A DNA stretch of 64,000 bases, from the NCBI GenBank assembly GCA_018669475.1, contig JABHCC010000061.1, positions 228,047 through 292,046 on the forward strand. The letters are read 5' to 3'. This document shows, in pieces, positions 27,602-37,431 of the stretch. Below the pieces are notes generated by a model. It was not told where the DNA came from. It was given only the letters and a program-made list of their open reading frames with translations, and ran no database searches. The translations under genes were made by a program, and so were the position numbers. Source of the DNA: Bacteroidota bacterium (GTDB lineage: Bacteria > Bacteroidota > Bacteroidia > Bacteroidales > UBA12481). Positions within the stretch are counted from its first letter, which is position 1. Every line of letters begins with the position of its first letter.

Positions 27602-29995
27602 CTATTTATGCTCTCCAATAAAATAGCATGCAATTGCCTTTACTTTGGGCTCACCTCTTGATTTAAGAATTCTTAATCTGATAGCTGAACAACTCATAGC
27701 ATCGAACTCCTGAATATGTTTTTGGCCAATGGAGCTTCCTTCGCATAGCATTTGCCATTTTCCATCTACTCGTCCTTCAATCACATATTGCCTTATACGC
27801 TGCCCGAACCGGATATCCTCTTGTAAAACCATAGTATTAAGTTCTGACTTTGGTTTTATGGCAAATTGGAACTTTCCTTTTTTCAGTACCGGATCATGAT
27901 GTTCCACAATTGGAGAATCAAATCGACGACTAATCTCATCTCCCCATTCTTTTAATCGCTTAACATCTGGCTCAGGCAATAAACCATCAGCATCCGGAGT
28001 AAGTCCCATGATTAATGTAGAATTTCGACCAACAGACTTATAATAAATATTCATCAGATTTTCGAGAGGAAATATATGTTCCTCATCACCAGGCTCCCAA
28101 AACCATTCATGCCTGCCATTATAGCCCCGCAATGGGGCATCTGACATAGCTGGCATCCAGTAATTACCATCAGGGTCACCATGCTTGAGCAGATGATATT
28201 GTTCAGAAGGTGTGTCTGAAGCATGTGAGTAATAACTAGGGTAAGAAGCCCAGCATGGATAGGGAACAGTGCCTGACTCAGAACCGCCCCATCTTGCTTC
28301 AGCCAGTTGTGAATTATGATAAAACAAACAATTGGGCTGATACTGTTGCACTATGGGAAGCACATCCGGTACTCCATTATCAGGATGATCAGCCCCACCA
28401 TCAAACCAGATTTCAAATAGCTCTCCATAACTAGTACATAACTCTTTCACCATACCTTCAACCATACGGTTATAATACTTCTGCCTGTTATCCCTGAAAG
28501 ATCCTTCTCCATTTACCTGAAAATTATGAACCCCATAAAACGAATTCCATCTGATTCCAATATAAATCCCTGGTTTAATCCCATATTTTCGGCAAGAATT
28601 GACAAAATCACGAACAATATCCCCCTGTCCATTCTGAAAATTTAATGCTTTCATACTATAGGGGTTTACATCTGATTGAAATAGGGCAAATCCGGTTTCA
28701 TGTGTAGCTGTGATAATTGCGAATGTGAAGCCCGCATCCTTTGCTGCTTTAACCCATTGATCAGTATCTAGTTTTTTTGGATTAAAAATCTGATAATTAT
28801 CAATCGGTAAAATCCGATTTCCTCCCTGACCGTATTTTTCACCATCAAAAACATGAAGATCATAATGAAAAACCGCTCCCATTTCAGCCTCTTGCCAGGC
28901 TAACTGCCGGGCATTTGGAACCACTGCTGTTTTTCTCTCTATAGGAACAAAAATAGTGTATGAATCATCACCCTTTTTTATTGCTAAACTGAGCACAGAT
29001 GGCTCACCATTCTCAGTGAATATGAATGGCCTCTCCATCCTGTCAGGCTTCAGATAAGTCTTGTCTGCCTGCATGACTTCTTTTTTCATCAAACTATATT
29101 CAGTAGCTTTTTTCCAGTTAACACCATCTTTTGAACTCACCATTCCAATAAAAGTATGTGCATGAAATACCCCATAATAATAATCTCGGCTCTGATCGTA
29201 CCAAATGCTCATATCTTCAGTGTCGAGATAATCAATCACCGGCTTCTCTTGTATTTTAAAAGGTCCGACAGGAGAATCAGAAATTGCGATTGCCTGATCA
29301 CGTATAAAGCGTTCCTCATTGGGCTTATCTCCTTTAACAACAAGATAATACTTTCCATCTTTACCTTGAGTAATTGCCGGATTCACTGTTAGCGTCGTAA
29401 TAGGGCCTGATGGCTCAATCAAAGGCTGCTCCATCCTGGTCCATGGCCCGCTTAGAGATGAAGAAACTGCTACACCTGTTCGTTGATTAGGACGTAAGAT
29501 TGCCCAATTGGGGTGCGAATACCCCACTCTGGCTGTCTCAATCAAGTCTAGTTCGTGATACTCCAGGCTGCCCAAATTGGTAGAAACATAGTATAGATAA
29601 TACTTCCCATCAAAATATTTGATCTTAGGATTGTGAGCAGTAATAGCATCCCAATGACCTTTTCCTCTGCTCTGCAAAACTGTTTCTTTATACTCCCAGG
29701 GACCTGCCGGATTATTGGCCACCGCATGAGCTACCTCAGAATGAGTTAACCAAGCATAAAATGTTAGTCTCTTCTCCCACCTGGAATAAAACAGATGATA
29801 TTTTCCATCATCGCCTTTAATTATTGATGCTCCCCAGTTATAATAAGCATCAGTTTTAAAAACATTGTCAGCAGTGATCGGCTGAATACGATCTTTGAAA
29901 AACAGCGTGTCAGGATCTTGTATTTGTCCAAATGATGCTAATCCGGCAAAAAGAATGGTGAAACAAAGAAAGAGTTTCAAATTGTTTGAATTCAT
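27602..29995 (-). CDS. Two-domain glycosidase: GH43-like propeller fused to GH29-like fucosidase
   Basis: Residues 1-24 are a signal peptide ending LASFGQ. Residues about 35-350 form a five-bladed-propeller-type domain like GH43/GH117 (WGASIIKGDDGKYHLFYSRW, AITAHNPKIKYFDGKYYLYYVS, DTEDMSIWYD). Residues about 360-797 match family GH29 alpha-L-fucosidases: WFDGG carries the nucleophile Asp (ELFEIWFDGGAD), and the ESGTVPYPCWASYPSY region and DADGLLPE are typical. Both halves keep catalytic-type acids by eye. It probably attacks fucosylated polymers. Overall length of 797 is larger than either family alone. It is the last gene of a minus-strand operon, one base after the toroid protein. Confidence 0.82.
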   Translation of the reverse strand: MNSNNLKLFLCFTILFAGLASFGQIQDPDTLFFKDRIQPITADNVFKTDAYYNWGASIIKGDDGKYHLFYSRWEKRLTFYAWLTHSEVAHAVANNPAGPWEYKETVLQSRGKGHWDAITAHNPKIKYFDGKYYLYYVSTNLGSLEYHELDLIETARVGYSHPNWAILRPNQRTGVAVSSSLSGPWTRMEQPLIEPSGPITTLTVNPAITQGKDGKYYLVVKGDKPNEERFIRDQAIAISDSPVGPFKIQEKPVIDYLDTEDMSIWYDQSRDYYYGVFHAHTFIGMVSSKDGVNWKKATEYSLMKKEVMQADKTYLKPDRMERPFIFTENGEPSVLSLAIKKGDDSYTIFVPIERKTAVVPNARQLAWQEAEMGAVFHYDLHVFDGEKYGQGGNRILPIDNYQIFNPKKLDTDQWVKAAKDAGFTFAIITATHETGFALFQSDVNPYSMKALNFQNGQGDIVRDFVNSCRKYGIKPGIYIGIRWNSFYGVHNFQVNGEGSFRDNRQKYYNRMVEGMVKELCTSYGELFEIWFDGGADHPDNGVPDVLPIVQQYQPNCLFYHNSQLAEARWGGSESGTVPYPCWASYPSYYSHASDTPSEQYHLLKHGDPDGNYWMPAMSDAPLRGYNGRHEWFWEPGDEEHIFPLENLMNIYYKSVGRNSTLIMGLTPDADGLLPEPDVKRLKEWGDEISRRFDSPIVEHHDPVLKKGKFQFAIKPKSELNTMVLQEDIRFGQRIRQYVIEGRVDGKWQMLCEGSSIGQKHIQEFDAMSCSAIRLRILKSRGEPKVKAIACYFIGEHK

Positions 29996-29996
29996 A

Positions 29997-31352
29997 TCAT
30001 TTAATTTGTATCGATTTTATTCCTACTAATGCTTGTAATAGCAATGCCGTTGTATAAGCATCACTTACCCAAACGTGTGTGCGTTTGATCAGTGAGCCAG
30101 CCGAGAAAACCACTCCACCTTCAAGCCAGGCTTGGGTTTCATTTTGCCTGATCCTGCTCATTACAAATTCAAGGCCTGCTGATATGGCCGAACCAAGCTT
30201 TTCATTCGTCAGGCTCTGCATTACAATAAGGCTGTTTATGGCATTTAAGCTTGCTTGCACTTCATTCCCCTCCATTCGGTCAGACCATGATCCATCCTGG
30301 TGTTGTTCATTAATAATCATCTGCATCAGTGGCTCAATTGCTGGCTCCAATACGACAGCACCTCTTTGCCAGGCCTTCATTACAGTATAGGCAAGAATAT
30401 ATCCAGATGGATAATAAACAGCACAAGTACTGCATTTCTCTTTTTCAATCATTTCAATGATCCAGTCAGCTGCCTCCTGGATCCCAGGACCACGATCGAT
30501 TCCCATTGCTGCCAGAATGCCCAAAATATTCGCATTTACAACGCAATCAATATCATTCACTCCATATGGCATGTAGAAGCCCCCCTTATGTGGAAACAGA
30601 GGATGAATTTTAGGATCAGCATTATCAGGCAACCATGTATTGAAAGCACCGGTTTCCTTTCCGTGGCCTCTTATCCAATTCCAAAGATTTGTTCCACTAC
30701 CATTGATATCTCTGTGTCTCATAAAAATCTCGGCAATAACATCACCATCCGGCAGGAAATCATTGTTGTTTTCAGGCAATATCTTAAAATTCAGAAAATT
30801 GGCATACAAACCTAATGCTGTATCATCTGCATCATTGTAAATATTAAATCCATGGAGAATGAATTTTTTTGAGTAAGAAAAATGGCTGGCCCTTCTCATC
30901 CCATTGGGGTAAAATTCTAACTCACCACTCCTTAGCAATTTGGGAGAAACATCCTTCAAAGGGAAAAAATTGAATCCTTCGTTGTTGCGAAAACTATTTA
31001 TTGCACTTAAAGATGCATCAAGAACAGCGTGCAAATTTTTAAACTCGGGATTAGTCAAATAGATTTCTGCCAGCAAATTATGAACCATAGATGTCACAAA
31101 ACAATTGGCATCTCTTGACGATTCGCTGGCCGATCCAAATAGAAGAGTGTTCCGGCGATTATGAATTTCTGACCACCAAATTCCGTTAAATCTATTATCC
31201 GGGTGATTAATCCCAACAGATGCCTGATTCTCAGAAAGGTAGTTCAAAAGCTTAGGAATTGTAGTATTCTGGGCGGAGACCTGAAAATTTCCAATACCCG
31301 CTATTATTACAAGTCCAAGAGAAATTGCACCATTAATTTTGAATAATCGCAT
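29997..31352 (-). CDS. Exported alpha/alpha-toroid protein with DxDDTA and QW-like motifs
   Basis: Residues 1-27 are a signal peptide ending QVSAQ. The rest looks like a repeated helical toroid of the terpenoid cyclase/prenyltransferase superfamily: NDADDTALGLYANFL contains DxDDTA, the catalytic acid motif of class II cyclases, and QHQDGSWSDR is a QW-type repeat. The last repeat reads THVWVSDAYTTALLLQAL. Length of 451 is shorter than squalene-hopene cyclase (about 630), and export is unusual for such an enzyme, so it may instead be a polysaccharide-acting toroid that shares the fold. It lies in an operon between a CotH-like T9SS protein and a GH43/GH29 glycosidase. Function unknown. Confidence 0.7.
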   Translation of the reverse strand: MRLFKINGAISLGLVIIAGIGNFQVSAQNTTIPKLLNYLSENQASVGINHPDNRFNGIWWSEIHNRRNTLLFGSASESSRDANCFVTSMVHNLLAEIYLTNPEFKNLHAVLDASLSAINSFRNNEGFNFFPLKDVSPKLLRSGELEFYPNGMRRASHFSYSKKFILHGFNIYNDADDTALGLYANFLNFKILPENNNDFLPDGDVIAEIFMRHRDINGSGTNLWNWIRGHGKETGAFNTWLPDNADPKIHPLFPHKGGFYMPYGVNDIDCVVNANILGILAAMGIDRGPGIQEAADWIIEMIEKEKCSTCAVYYPSGYILAYTVMKAWQRGAVVLEPAIEPLMQMIINEQHQDGSWSDRMEGNEVQASLNAINSLIVMQSLTNEKLGSAISAGLEFVMSRIRQNETQAWLEGGVVFSAGSLIKRTHVWVSDAYTTALLLQALVGIKSIQIK

Positions 31353-31396
31353 TTAGAAGCAGGTAGTATTTGTGAACCAGCAAATTTAAACAATTG

Positions 31397-33055
31397 CTAA
31401 AACTTCACTAATTTTCCACGCTCGTGAATTCTGCCTGCTAGATCTGAAAGTTCATAAAAATACAAACCTGCCGGATAATTACTTGTAGAAATACTGGTGG
31501 TTCGATCTTTAATCACATGATTAACTATTTGTTGTCCATGAACATTAAACACTCTGATAACATTTAGAGCATCAATAGCACCTGATTTGATTTCAATCTG
31601 AACCTGATCGGTAAATGGATTAGGGTAAACTCTGGCTGACAAGTCCATCACCTGCTCTTGAACTCTGGTATATATCTGCACGCCTGGCATATAATCATCC
31701 AGCCACGTCATCCGCTCAGAGATCCATTCTTTAAGAAAATCAATTTCATCCTGATAACTGTTACCTACATAAGAATTTGGCCAAACCCATTGACTAAATA
31801 TCGGCCAGCTATCGAAATTTCTATCGATAGCACCTTCTAATTCATCGGTTTTAATGTCAAGCCACTGGAAAATAGAATCAGTATGAAGAGCTCCTTCTCT
31901 GAGAACCATCCATCTGGTTTTCAGCTTGTTTCTGAAGGCTGGGTCCTCCAGCAATCTCTCCCACCAGAATGGAACTTGCCAAACATCACCATAACAGTAT
32001 TCATTGAACCTGTATCCCCATCCTTGTACTTTTTGGCCCTCACAATAGTTTGCATTACCAAAACCAAGATTGAAATCCCATATGGGTCCCATGTGCAGTT
32101 TGCCTCCATTGCTGTCTTTATCCTTGTACATGAAAGTACTCAGACGATATCCATCAACATTACGACTTATTTCATTGAGAATAAAAAAGTCAATAAAAGA
32201 TCCCACATCAATGAAACTGGCATATCCGGTATCAGGATGTTTAAAATCTGAACCATTAAGGCTTTCTTCAAAAGAATGCATGAAGTTTTGAATATATGCT
32301 TGTTGCTCGATCTGAATTTTATGAGCTTCAGGATAATGGTATTGAAAAAAGATCTTTGCATTATTTCCCCCATTGGATCGAATATCGGAGAACCATCCGG
32401 CGCTTGCATCTTGCTCTCCTTTGTCAATCTTTATTATGTAACCTCCGGTGAGGTCTTCCCCAATGGTATCTTTCTCAACCAACTTGGCTATGTCTACCCT
32501 GTTTTTATCCCTTTTAATATTTTCACCAAAAAGGTAAACGCCCTGATATACATTATTAAGCACCACTTCACAAAAACCCATTCGAGGAGCCCAATCCATC
32601 ATCTTTCCTGCCAGTTCATAAATCAATGCATTTCTCAGCATGGTTTTATCTCCATACGGTCCATATAATATCCAGTCATTTTCTTTTGGTAATCCCAGCA
32701 AAGAGATATTTAGATTTTCCCCAATGCTATCCCGTGTTTCCAGTCCAAAAGATTTCTTGGGATAGAAATATTGGCTCGACTGTCCGCGAATTTCAATTCC
32801 TATCCGGTAGGTATGCTGACTAAAATTATATCTTACAATATTTGTTGCAGCTGAGTCATTATCAACTATTCCCATATAGGCTATGATCTTTGGCTCATCC
32901 TGAATATTCTGACGGTATGTTTTTATTGGGATAATCGGAAGTTGAGATTCCACTATGATGCCACTGCTACTCAATTCCTGGGCTGAACACATCAGGCCTT
33001 GAGCCCAGGCAACGAGTAATGAAAATAATAGAAAACCTTTCGCCCCGAATTTCAT
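31397..33055 (-). CDS. CotH-kinase-like protein with type IX secretion C-terminal domain
   Basis: Residues 1-25 are a signal peptide. The CotH core (about 50-380) shows IEIRGQSSQYFYPKKSFGLE, KENDWILYGPYGDKTMLRNAL, VYQGVYLFGENIKRDKNRVDI and GPIWDFNLGFGNANY, the last with the DFN metal-binding motif of this atypical protein kinase family. Residues about 475-552 form a T9SS sorting domain: VYPNPFTDQVQIEI, VFNVHGQQIV and YPAGLYFYELSD. The protein is therefore exported and probably surface-attached. Known CotH kinases phosphorylate spore-coat proteins; the substrate here is unknown. First gene of a three-gene minus-strand operon with the DxDDTA toroid and GH43/GH29 enzymes. Confidence 0.87.
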   Translation of the reverse strand: MKFGAKGFLLFSLLVAWAQGLMCSAQELSSSGIIVESQLPIIPIKTYRQNIQDEPKIIAYMGIVDNDSAATNIVRYNFSQHTYRIGIEIRGQSSQYFYPKKSFGLETRDSIGENLNISLLGLPKENDWILYGPYGDKTMLRNALIYELAGKMMDWAPRMGFCEVVLNNVYQGVYLFGENIKRDKNRVDIAKLVEKDTIGEDLTGGYIIKIDKGEQDASAGWFSDIRSNGGNNAKIFFQYHYPEAHKIQIEQQAYIQNFMHSFEESLNGSDFKHPDTGYASFIDVGSFIDFFILNEISRNVDGYRLSTFMYKDKDSNGGKLHMGPIWDFNLGFGNANYCEGQKVQGWGYRFNEYCYGDVWQVPFWWERLLEDPAFRNKLKTRWMVLREGALHTDSIFQWLDIKTDELEGAIDRNFDSWPIFSQWVWPNSYVGNSYQDEIDFLKEWISERMTWLDDYMPGVQIYTRVQEQVMDLSARVYPNPFTDQVQIEIKSGAIDALNVIRVFNVHGQQIVNHVIKDRTTSISTSNYPAGLYFYELSDLAGRIHERGKLVKF

Positions 33056-33211
33056 CCGTGTATATCTAAATTTTGTTCCCCTATATCAGGTCTGCGAATT
33101 TAGAAATACTCGTGACATTTTGAAATAGTGAGAAAGCAGTGATGTAGTACTTCTAAGACATAGTTATTTAAATCAAAAGAGTACATTAGTACAGAATAAA
33201 ACCCATATGTC

Positions 33212-34882
33212 ATGAAAAAAATCCTGTATTTGATTGTTGTAATTGGAGTATTCTCTTCTTGTCAAACAAGCCAAAAGTATGATGTTCTTCTGTTAAACGG
33301 CTTGATTCTGGATGGCTCTGGTTCTCCTGCTTACAAAGCAGATATTGGAATATCAGGAGATAGCATATCCTTTATAGGGGAAATTAAAAGAGCTAGTGCT
33401 ATTCAGGAGATTGACCTGGATGGACTCGCTGTATCCCCTGGTTTCATCAACATGTTGAGTTGGGCAAATGAATCACTAATTGAAGATGGCAGATCAATGA
33501 GTGATATTAAGCAAGGGGTAACTCTTGAGGTATTTGGTGAAGGATGGTCGGGTGGCCCCCTGAATAAAGAGATGAAAGAGGCTCTGCAGAACGAGCAGGG
33601 AGATATCAAATACGATGTGACATGGGATAGCTTTGGTGGATTTTTGGAATACCTTCAAAACAGAGGAGTATCGTGCAACATTGCTTCTTTTGTTGGTGCA
33701 ACTTCAGTTCGCGTTCATCAGGTAGGCTATAAAAATCGTGCACCTGATCCTGAAGAACTTCAAAACATGAAAGAGCTTGTAAGACAGGCTATGGAAGAAG
33801 GAGCAGTTGGCTTAGGTGCCTCATTAATATATGCTCCTGCTTTTTATGCTTCTACCGAAGAGCTTATTGAATTGTGCAAGGTAGTAGCAGAATATGATGG
33901 TTTATATATCAGCCATCTCCGTAGTGAGGGGAATGCATTGCTGGAAGCCTTTGATGAGATGATTCGCATTATGAAAGAATCTGGTGTCCGTTCAGAAATT
34001 TATCACCTGAAAGCGGCTGGTAAAGAAAACTGGCATAAAATGGATGAAGTAATTGCCCGTATCGAAGCAGCCCGTGAAAACAATATGGGGCTGACAGCCG
34101 ACATGTATACTTATACGGCAGGAGCAACAGGATTAGATGCTGCAATGCCACCTTGGGTTCAGGAAGGAGGCGACAAAGCCTGGGCAAAACGCCTGAAAGA
34201 TCCTGCTATCCGAAAACGCGTACTCAATGAGATGGTAACTCCAACAACTGAATGGGAAAGTTTATATCTGGCTGCCGGATCTCCTGACCGGGTAATTCTG
34301 GTAGGATTTGAGCAAGACAGCCTGAAATACCTGACAGGTAAAACACTGGCTGAAGTTGCTACTTTGCGCGGTACTTCGGCTGAAATTACAGCAATGGATC
34401 TGGTTATTGATAATAATGCTGATGTTTCATGTGTATATTTCCTGATGTCAGAGGAGAATGTAAAAAAACAAGTTGCTCTGCCCTGGGTAAGTTTCTGTTC
34501 AGATTCTGAATCAAGAGCCCCGGAAGGCATATTTCTTAAATCCTCCACTCATCCTAGAGCATATGGAAACTTTGCCCGACTATTGGCTAAATATGTTCGT
34601 GATGAAAAAGTACTCACTCTGGAAGAAGCCGTAAGAAAAATGACCAGCCTTCCGGCAGAAAACCTCCGACTGGAAAAACGAGGAGCACTGAAAGTGGGAT
34701 ATTTTGCCGATCTGGCAATCTTTGACCCGGAAAAAATCCAGGATCATGCGACTTTTGAAAATCCGCAACAATACTCAAGCGGTATGACACATGTTTTTGT
34801 TAATGGCATACAAGTGCTGAAAAATGGAGAGCACACCAATGAATTCCCGGGCAGGTTTGTAAAACCAATGAGATCAAAGTAG
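33212..34882 (+). CDS. D-aminoacylase-like amidohydrolase lipoprotein lacking the HxH metal pair
   Basis: Paralog of the gene at 21214 (shared DPEELGEMK/DPEELQNMK, THMRSE/SHLRSE, KANGRKNW/KAAGKENW and DLVLFD/DLAIFD segments). Residues 1-17 are a lipoprotein signal ending VFSSC. The metal HxH is absent: the site reads GFINMLSWAN instead of GFIDMHTHCD, and the Cys ligand site reads VFGEGWSG instead of VTGNCGYG. The two later His (YISHLRSE, IYHLKAAG) and the Asp (FCSDSESR) remain. So it may bind one metal in a new way or have lost deacylase activity. Length of 556 is full. The gene is monocistronic between divergent and convergent neighbours. Confidence 0.83.
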   Translation: MKKILYLIVVIGVFSSCQTSQKYDVLLLNGLILDGSGSPAYKADIGISGDSISFIGEIKRASAIQEIDLDGLAVSPGFINMLSWANESLIEDGRSMSDIKQGVTLEVFGEGWSGGPLNKEMKEALQNEQGDIKYDVTWDSFGGFLEYLQNRGVSCNIASFVGATSVRVHQVGYKNRAPDPEELQNMKELVRQAMEEGAVGLGASLIYAPAFYASTEELIELCKVVAEYDGLYISHLRSEGNALLEAFDEMIRIMKESGVRSEIYHLKAAGKENWHKMDEVIARIEAARENNMGLTADMYTYTAGATGLDAAMPPWVQEGGDKAWAKRLKDPAIRKRVLNEMVTPTTEWESLYLAAGSPDRVILVGFEQDSLKYLTGKTLAEVATLRGTSAEITAMDLVIDNNADVSCVYFLMSEENVKKQVALPWVSFCSDSESRAPEGIFLKSSTHPRAYGNFARLLAKYVRDEKVLTLEEAVRKMTSLPAENLRLEKRGALKVGYFADLAIFDPEKIQDHATFENPQQYSSGMTHVFVNGIQVLKNGEHTNEFPGRFVKPMRSK

Positions 34883-34888
34883 CCTTAA

Positions 34889-37261
34889 TTAATCTTTCAA
34901 TTTCATTGCAGAGTTAATAAACTCAAGAATCTGTGCCGGATCTTTCAGACTGTGTGGATGATGTCCAACTCCTGGCTTTCTGATGACCTTAATATTACCT
35001 CCATGGGCCAGAATTTTTTGCTCGAATACATTAGTATTTTCAGCAATTGGAACCACTTCATCAGCTTCACCACAGATATGAAGTAAAGGAATACCTGTGC
35101 GTGCGATAATATCTGCCTTATCTATTGGATTCCCATTGAAATTGATCCAATCTGATTCTGTACTAATCTCATAGGCCCTTTGAAAACGTGCCCAGTCAAC
35201 GTTGCTTCCTTTCCCTTCCCCCAAACCACCAGGCCAACTCCCTCCATCAAGAACAGGAGCATCAGCATAGATACATACAACCTTATCAGGGTTCTCAGCT
35301 GCCCAGTTATAAATGATCAAACCTCCGCGACTCATTCCTTCAAGTACTCCTTTATCAGCCAATTCACCCTTCTGCATCAAATTGTAAAATTGATCCCAGC
35401 GTCTAACAGCTTCTTTATTCCCAAACAAATTCCCTATATCACAATACACCACATGATAGCCCTGCTCCAATAATGCCACATCCAATTGAGGCTCATGACC
35501 CCAGAAACGAGCCCTCCAAATCCAGGGATTTCCGTCAGCTGATGCTTTGGGTTGCACAATTTTGCAAACCATTCCACGATAATTAAAATCTATTCCCTGA
35601 TAACCATGGAAATCAAAATAATAACCTTCAAGTCTTAAACGGGAAATAATATCTGTTGAATCCTGAGAAACAGCAATCAGGTCAGGATGATAATATGATA
35701 CATCCGTTGAATCCAAATAAGAATAATGGGCAGACATCCTTTTTGTAAAATCAGCATAATCCAATGCTAAAGAATCTGACCACAAAGCTTCAGACAAAGC
35801 TATTATTCTGGGAAATATCTGTCTTTGCATAGATCTTATACTTCTATCAATATGAGACCAGAAATTCGCCTGTCCACCAAGAATGAACTCTGCTTCACTT
35901 GCATTCAGGTCATCAGGTATTGGATCAAAATCATATACCTGCTTCAATGGTGTAGTGTTGTGAGAATAATCAAAATAACAATGTGAAGTAGGTGACATAA
36001 CTACCGGATGACCAGCACGCGCTGCGCTTATTCCACCCTGAACACCCCTCCATGACATTATTGCAGCATTATCTGCAAGCCCACCTTCCAGGATTTCATC
36101 CCAGCCAATTAAAGTTTTACCTCTTTCACTAAGCATTTTTTCAATCCTTCGGATAAAATAACTCTGTAATTCATGCTCATCCTTGAGCCCTTCCTCCCGG
36201 ATTCTGCCCTGGCAGTCATCACAATTTTGCCAGCGAATTTTTGGAGCCTCATCTCCTCCAATATGAATAAAATCTGACGGAAAAAGATCACATACTTCAT
36301 CTAACACATTCTCCAGAAATACAAATACTGACTCCTTACCAGCACAAAATATATCAGCAGTTATTCCTGGTCCTGAAAAGAATGGATATATTTCTGACTT
36401 ATCACCTGAGCAGGACAAATCAGGGAAAGCAGCAAATACTTCAGACGAATGTCCGGGCATCTCAATTTCTGGTATTATTGTCACATTTCTGCTTGAAGCA
36501 TAAGCAATCAGATCCCTCATCGCCTCCTGAGTATAAAAACCGCCACTCTGATTGGTATATTTTGAGTCAAATTCTGAGCAAATACTTGTCAGTTCAGGAT
36601 ACTTCTTAATCTCCAGTCGCCAACCCTGATCATCACTAAGATGCAAATGAAGAATATTCAATTTGTAGAAAGCCAGGCGGTCAACATATCTTCTTAACTC
36701 GTCAATAGGAATGAATGTTCGACTACAATCCAGCATAAGACCACGCCAGGAGAAACGAGGAGAATCTATTATCGTGAGCACAGGAAGTGAGATATTTTTG
36801 TAAGGTTTTACACTTATGTCCTTTGACTCCTGGCTATGTATCAGTAACTGGTTCAATGTTGCGAGTGCATTTTGATGGCCTTCTTTGCATGCTGCACTGA
36901 TCCTTACTTCGTTTTTGGATATTTCTAATCGGTATCCTTCTTTATCTCTATAATCATCCGTTTGAATTAATCTTATGTTGCCGGATTCTTTTGAAGCTTT
37001 AACCTGATCGGGCGAGATTACCTGAATTGACCATCCCATCATCTCCTCAATTCGGTTTTTTATTGGAGCTAATCGTTCCGGTACAAGATCTGAGACTATC
37101 TGTATGCTTGAGTCAAACTCAAAAAAGCCCCTGCCATGCTCCAGACTAACAGGTGCCGGAATCAAAGAAATTATTCCATTTTGTGATGGTGATGAACAGG
37201 ATAGTATGCTTATAAGAACAACAATTATTGCGGTGTAATTTTGGAATGAAGACTTTTTCAT
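34889..37261 (-). CDS. GH20 beta-N-acetylhexosaminidase fused to a C-terminal alpha/beta hydrolase
   Basis: Residues 1-22 are a lipoprotein signal ending ILSC. Residues about 30-155 are the GH20b-type domain. The GH20 barrel (about 160-520) has the substrate-assisted Asp-Glu pair in FIHIGGDEAPKIRW, and WRGLMLDCSRTFIPIDELRRYVDRLAFYKLN and HLHLSDDQGWRLEIKKYP, both diagnostic. Residues about 540-790 form an unrelated alpha/beta hydrolase domain: nucleophile elbow GMSRGGLIIYNW (GxSxG), an Asp in ICGEADEVVP and His in GVGHHPHS. The fusion should remove GlcNAc or GalNAc and cleave an ester or similar bond on the same substrate. The total of 790 residues is long for GH20. A divergent hydrolase gene starts 170 bp upstream. 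Confidence 0.85.
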   Translation of the reverse strand: MKKSSFQNYTAIIVVLISILSCSSPSQNGIISLIPAPVSLEHGRGFFEFDSSIQIVSDLVPERLAPIKNRIEEMMGWSIQVISPDQVKASKESGNIRLIQTDDYRDKEGYRLEISKNEVRISAACKEGHQNALATLNQLLIHSQESKDISVKPYKNISLPVLTIIDSPRFSWRGLMLDCSRTFIPIDELRRYVDRLAFYKLNILHLHLSDDQGWRLEIKKYPELTSICSEFDSKYTNQSGGFYTQEAMRDLIAYASSRNVTIIPEIEMPGHSSEVFAAFPDLSCSGDKSEIYPFFSGPGITADIFCAGKESVFVFLENVLDEVCDLFPSDFIHIGGDEAPKIRWQNCDDCQGRIREEGLKDEHELQSYFIRRIEKMLSERGKTLIGWDEILEGGLADNAAIMSWRGVQGGISAARAGHPVVMSPTSHCYFDYSHNTTPLKQVYDFDPIPDDLNASEAEFILGGQANFWSHIDRSIRSMQRQIFPRIIALSEALWSDSLALDYADFTKRMSAHYSYLDSTDVSYYHPDLIAVSQDSTDIISRLRLEGYYFDFHGYQGIDFNYRGMVCKIVQPKASADGNPWIWRARFWGHEPQLDVALLEQGYHVVYCDIGNLFGNKEAVRRWDQFYNLMQKGELADKGVLEGMSRGGLIIYNWAAENPDKVVCIYADAPVLDGGSWPGGLGEGKGSNVDWARFQRAYEISTESDWINFNGNPIDKADIIARTGIPLLHICGEADEVVPIAENTNVFEQKILAHGGNIKVIRKPGVGHHPHSLKDPAQILEFINSAMKLKD

Positions 37262-37431
37262 AATTAGGGCTTAAGGAGACTTAATAATTAATCAAGCATA
37301 AAAATAAATTAAATGATAGCAACGCGCAATAGTATCGACACACTCAAAGATCACAAATCCTCTTATCAAAAAAACAAATTCCAATTCCTGTTCACAGACC
37401 CTGCTTTAATATTTTTTTGTTTCTTTGATCC

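Noticed and set aside
1245..37261. A classical polysaccharide utilisation locus
   Set aside because: Several glycosidases are present, but no SusC/SusD pair, sulfatase or hybrid sensor is near them, and they are on mixed strands with separate promoters.
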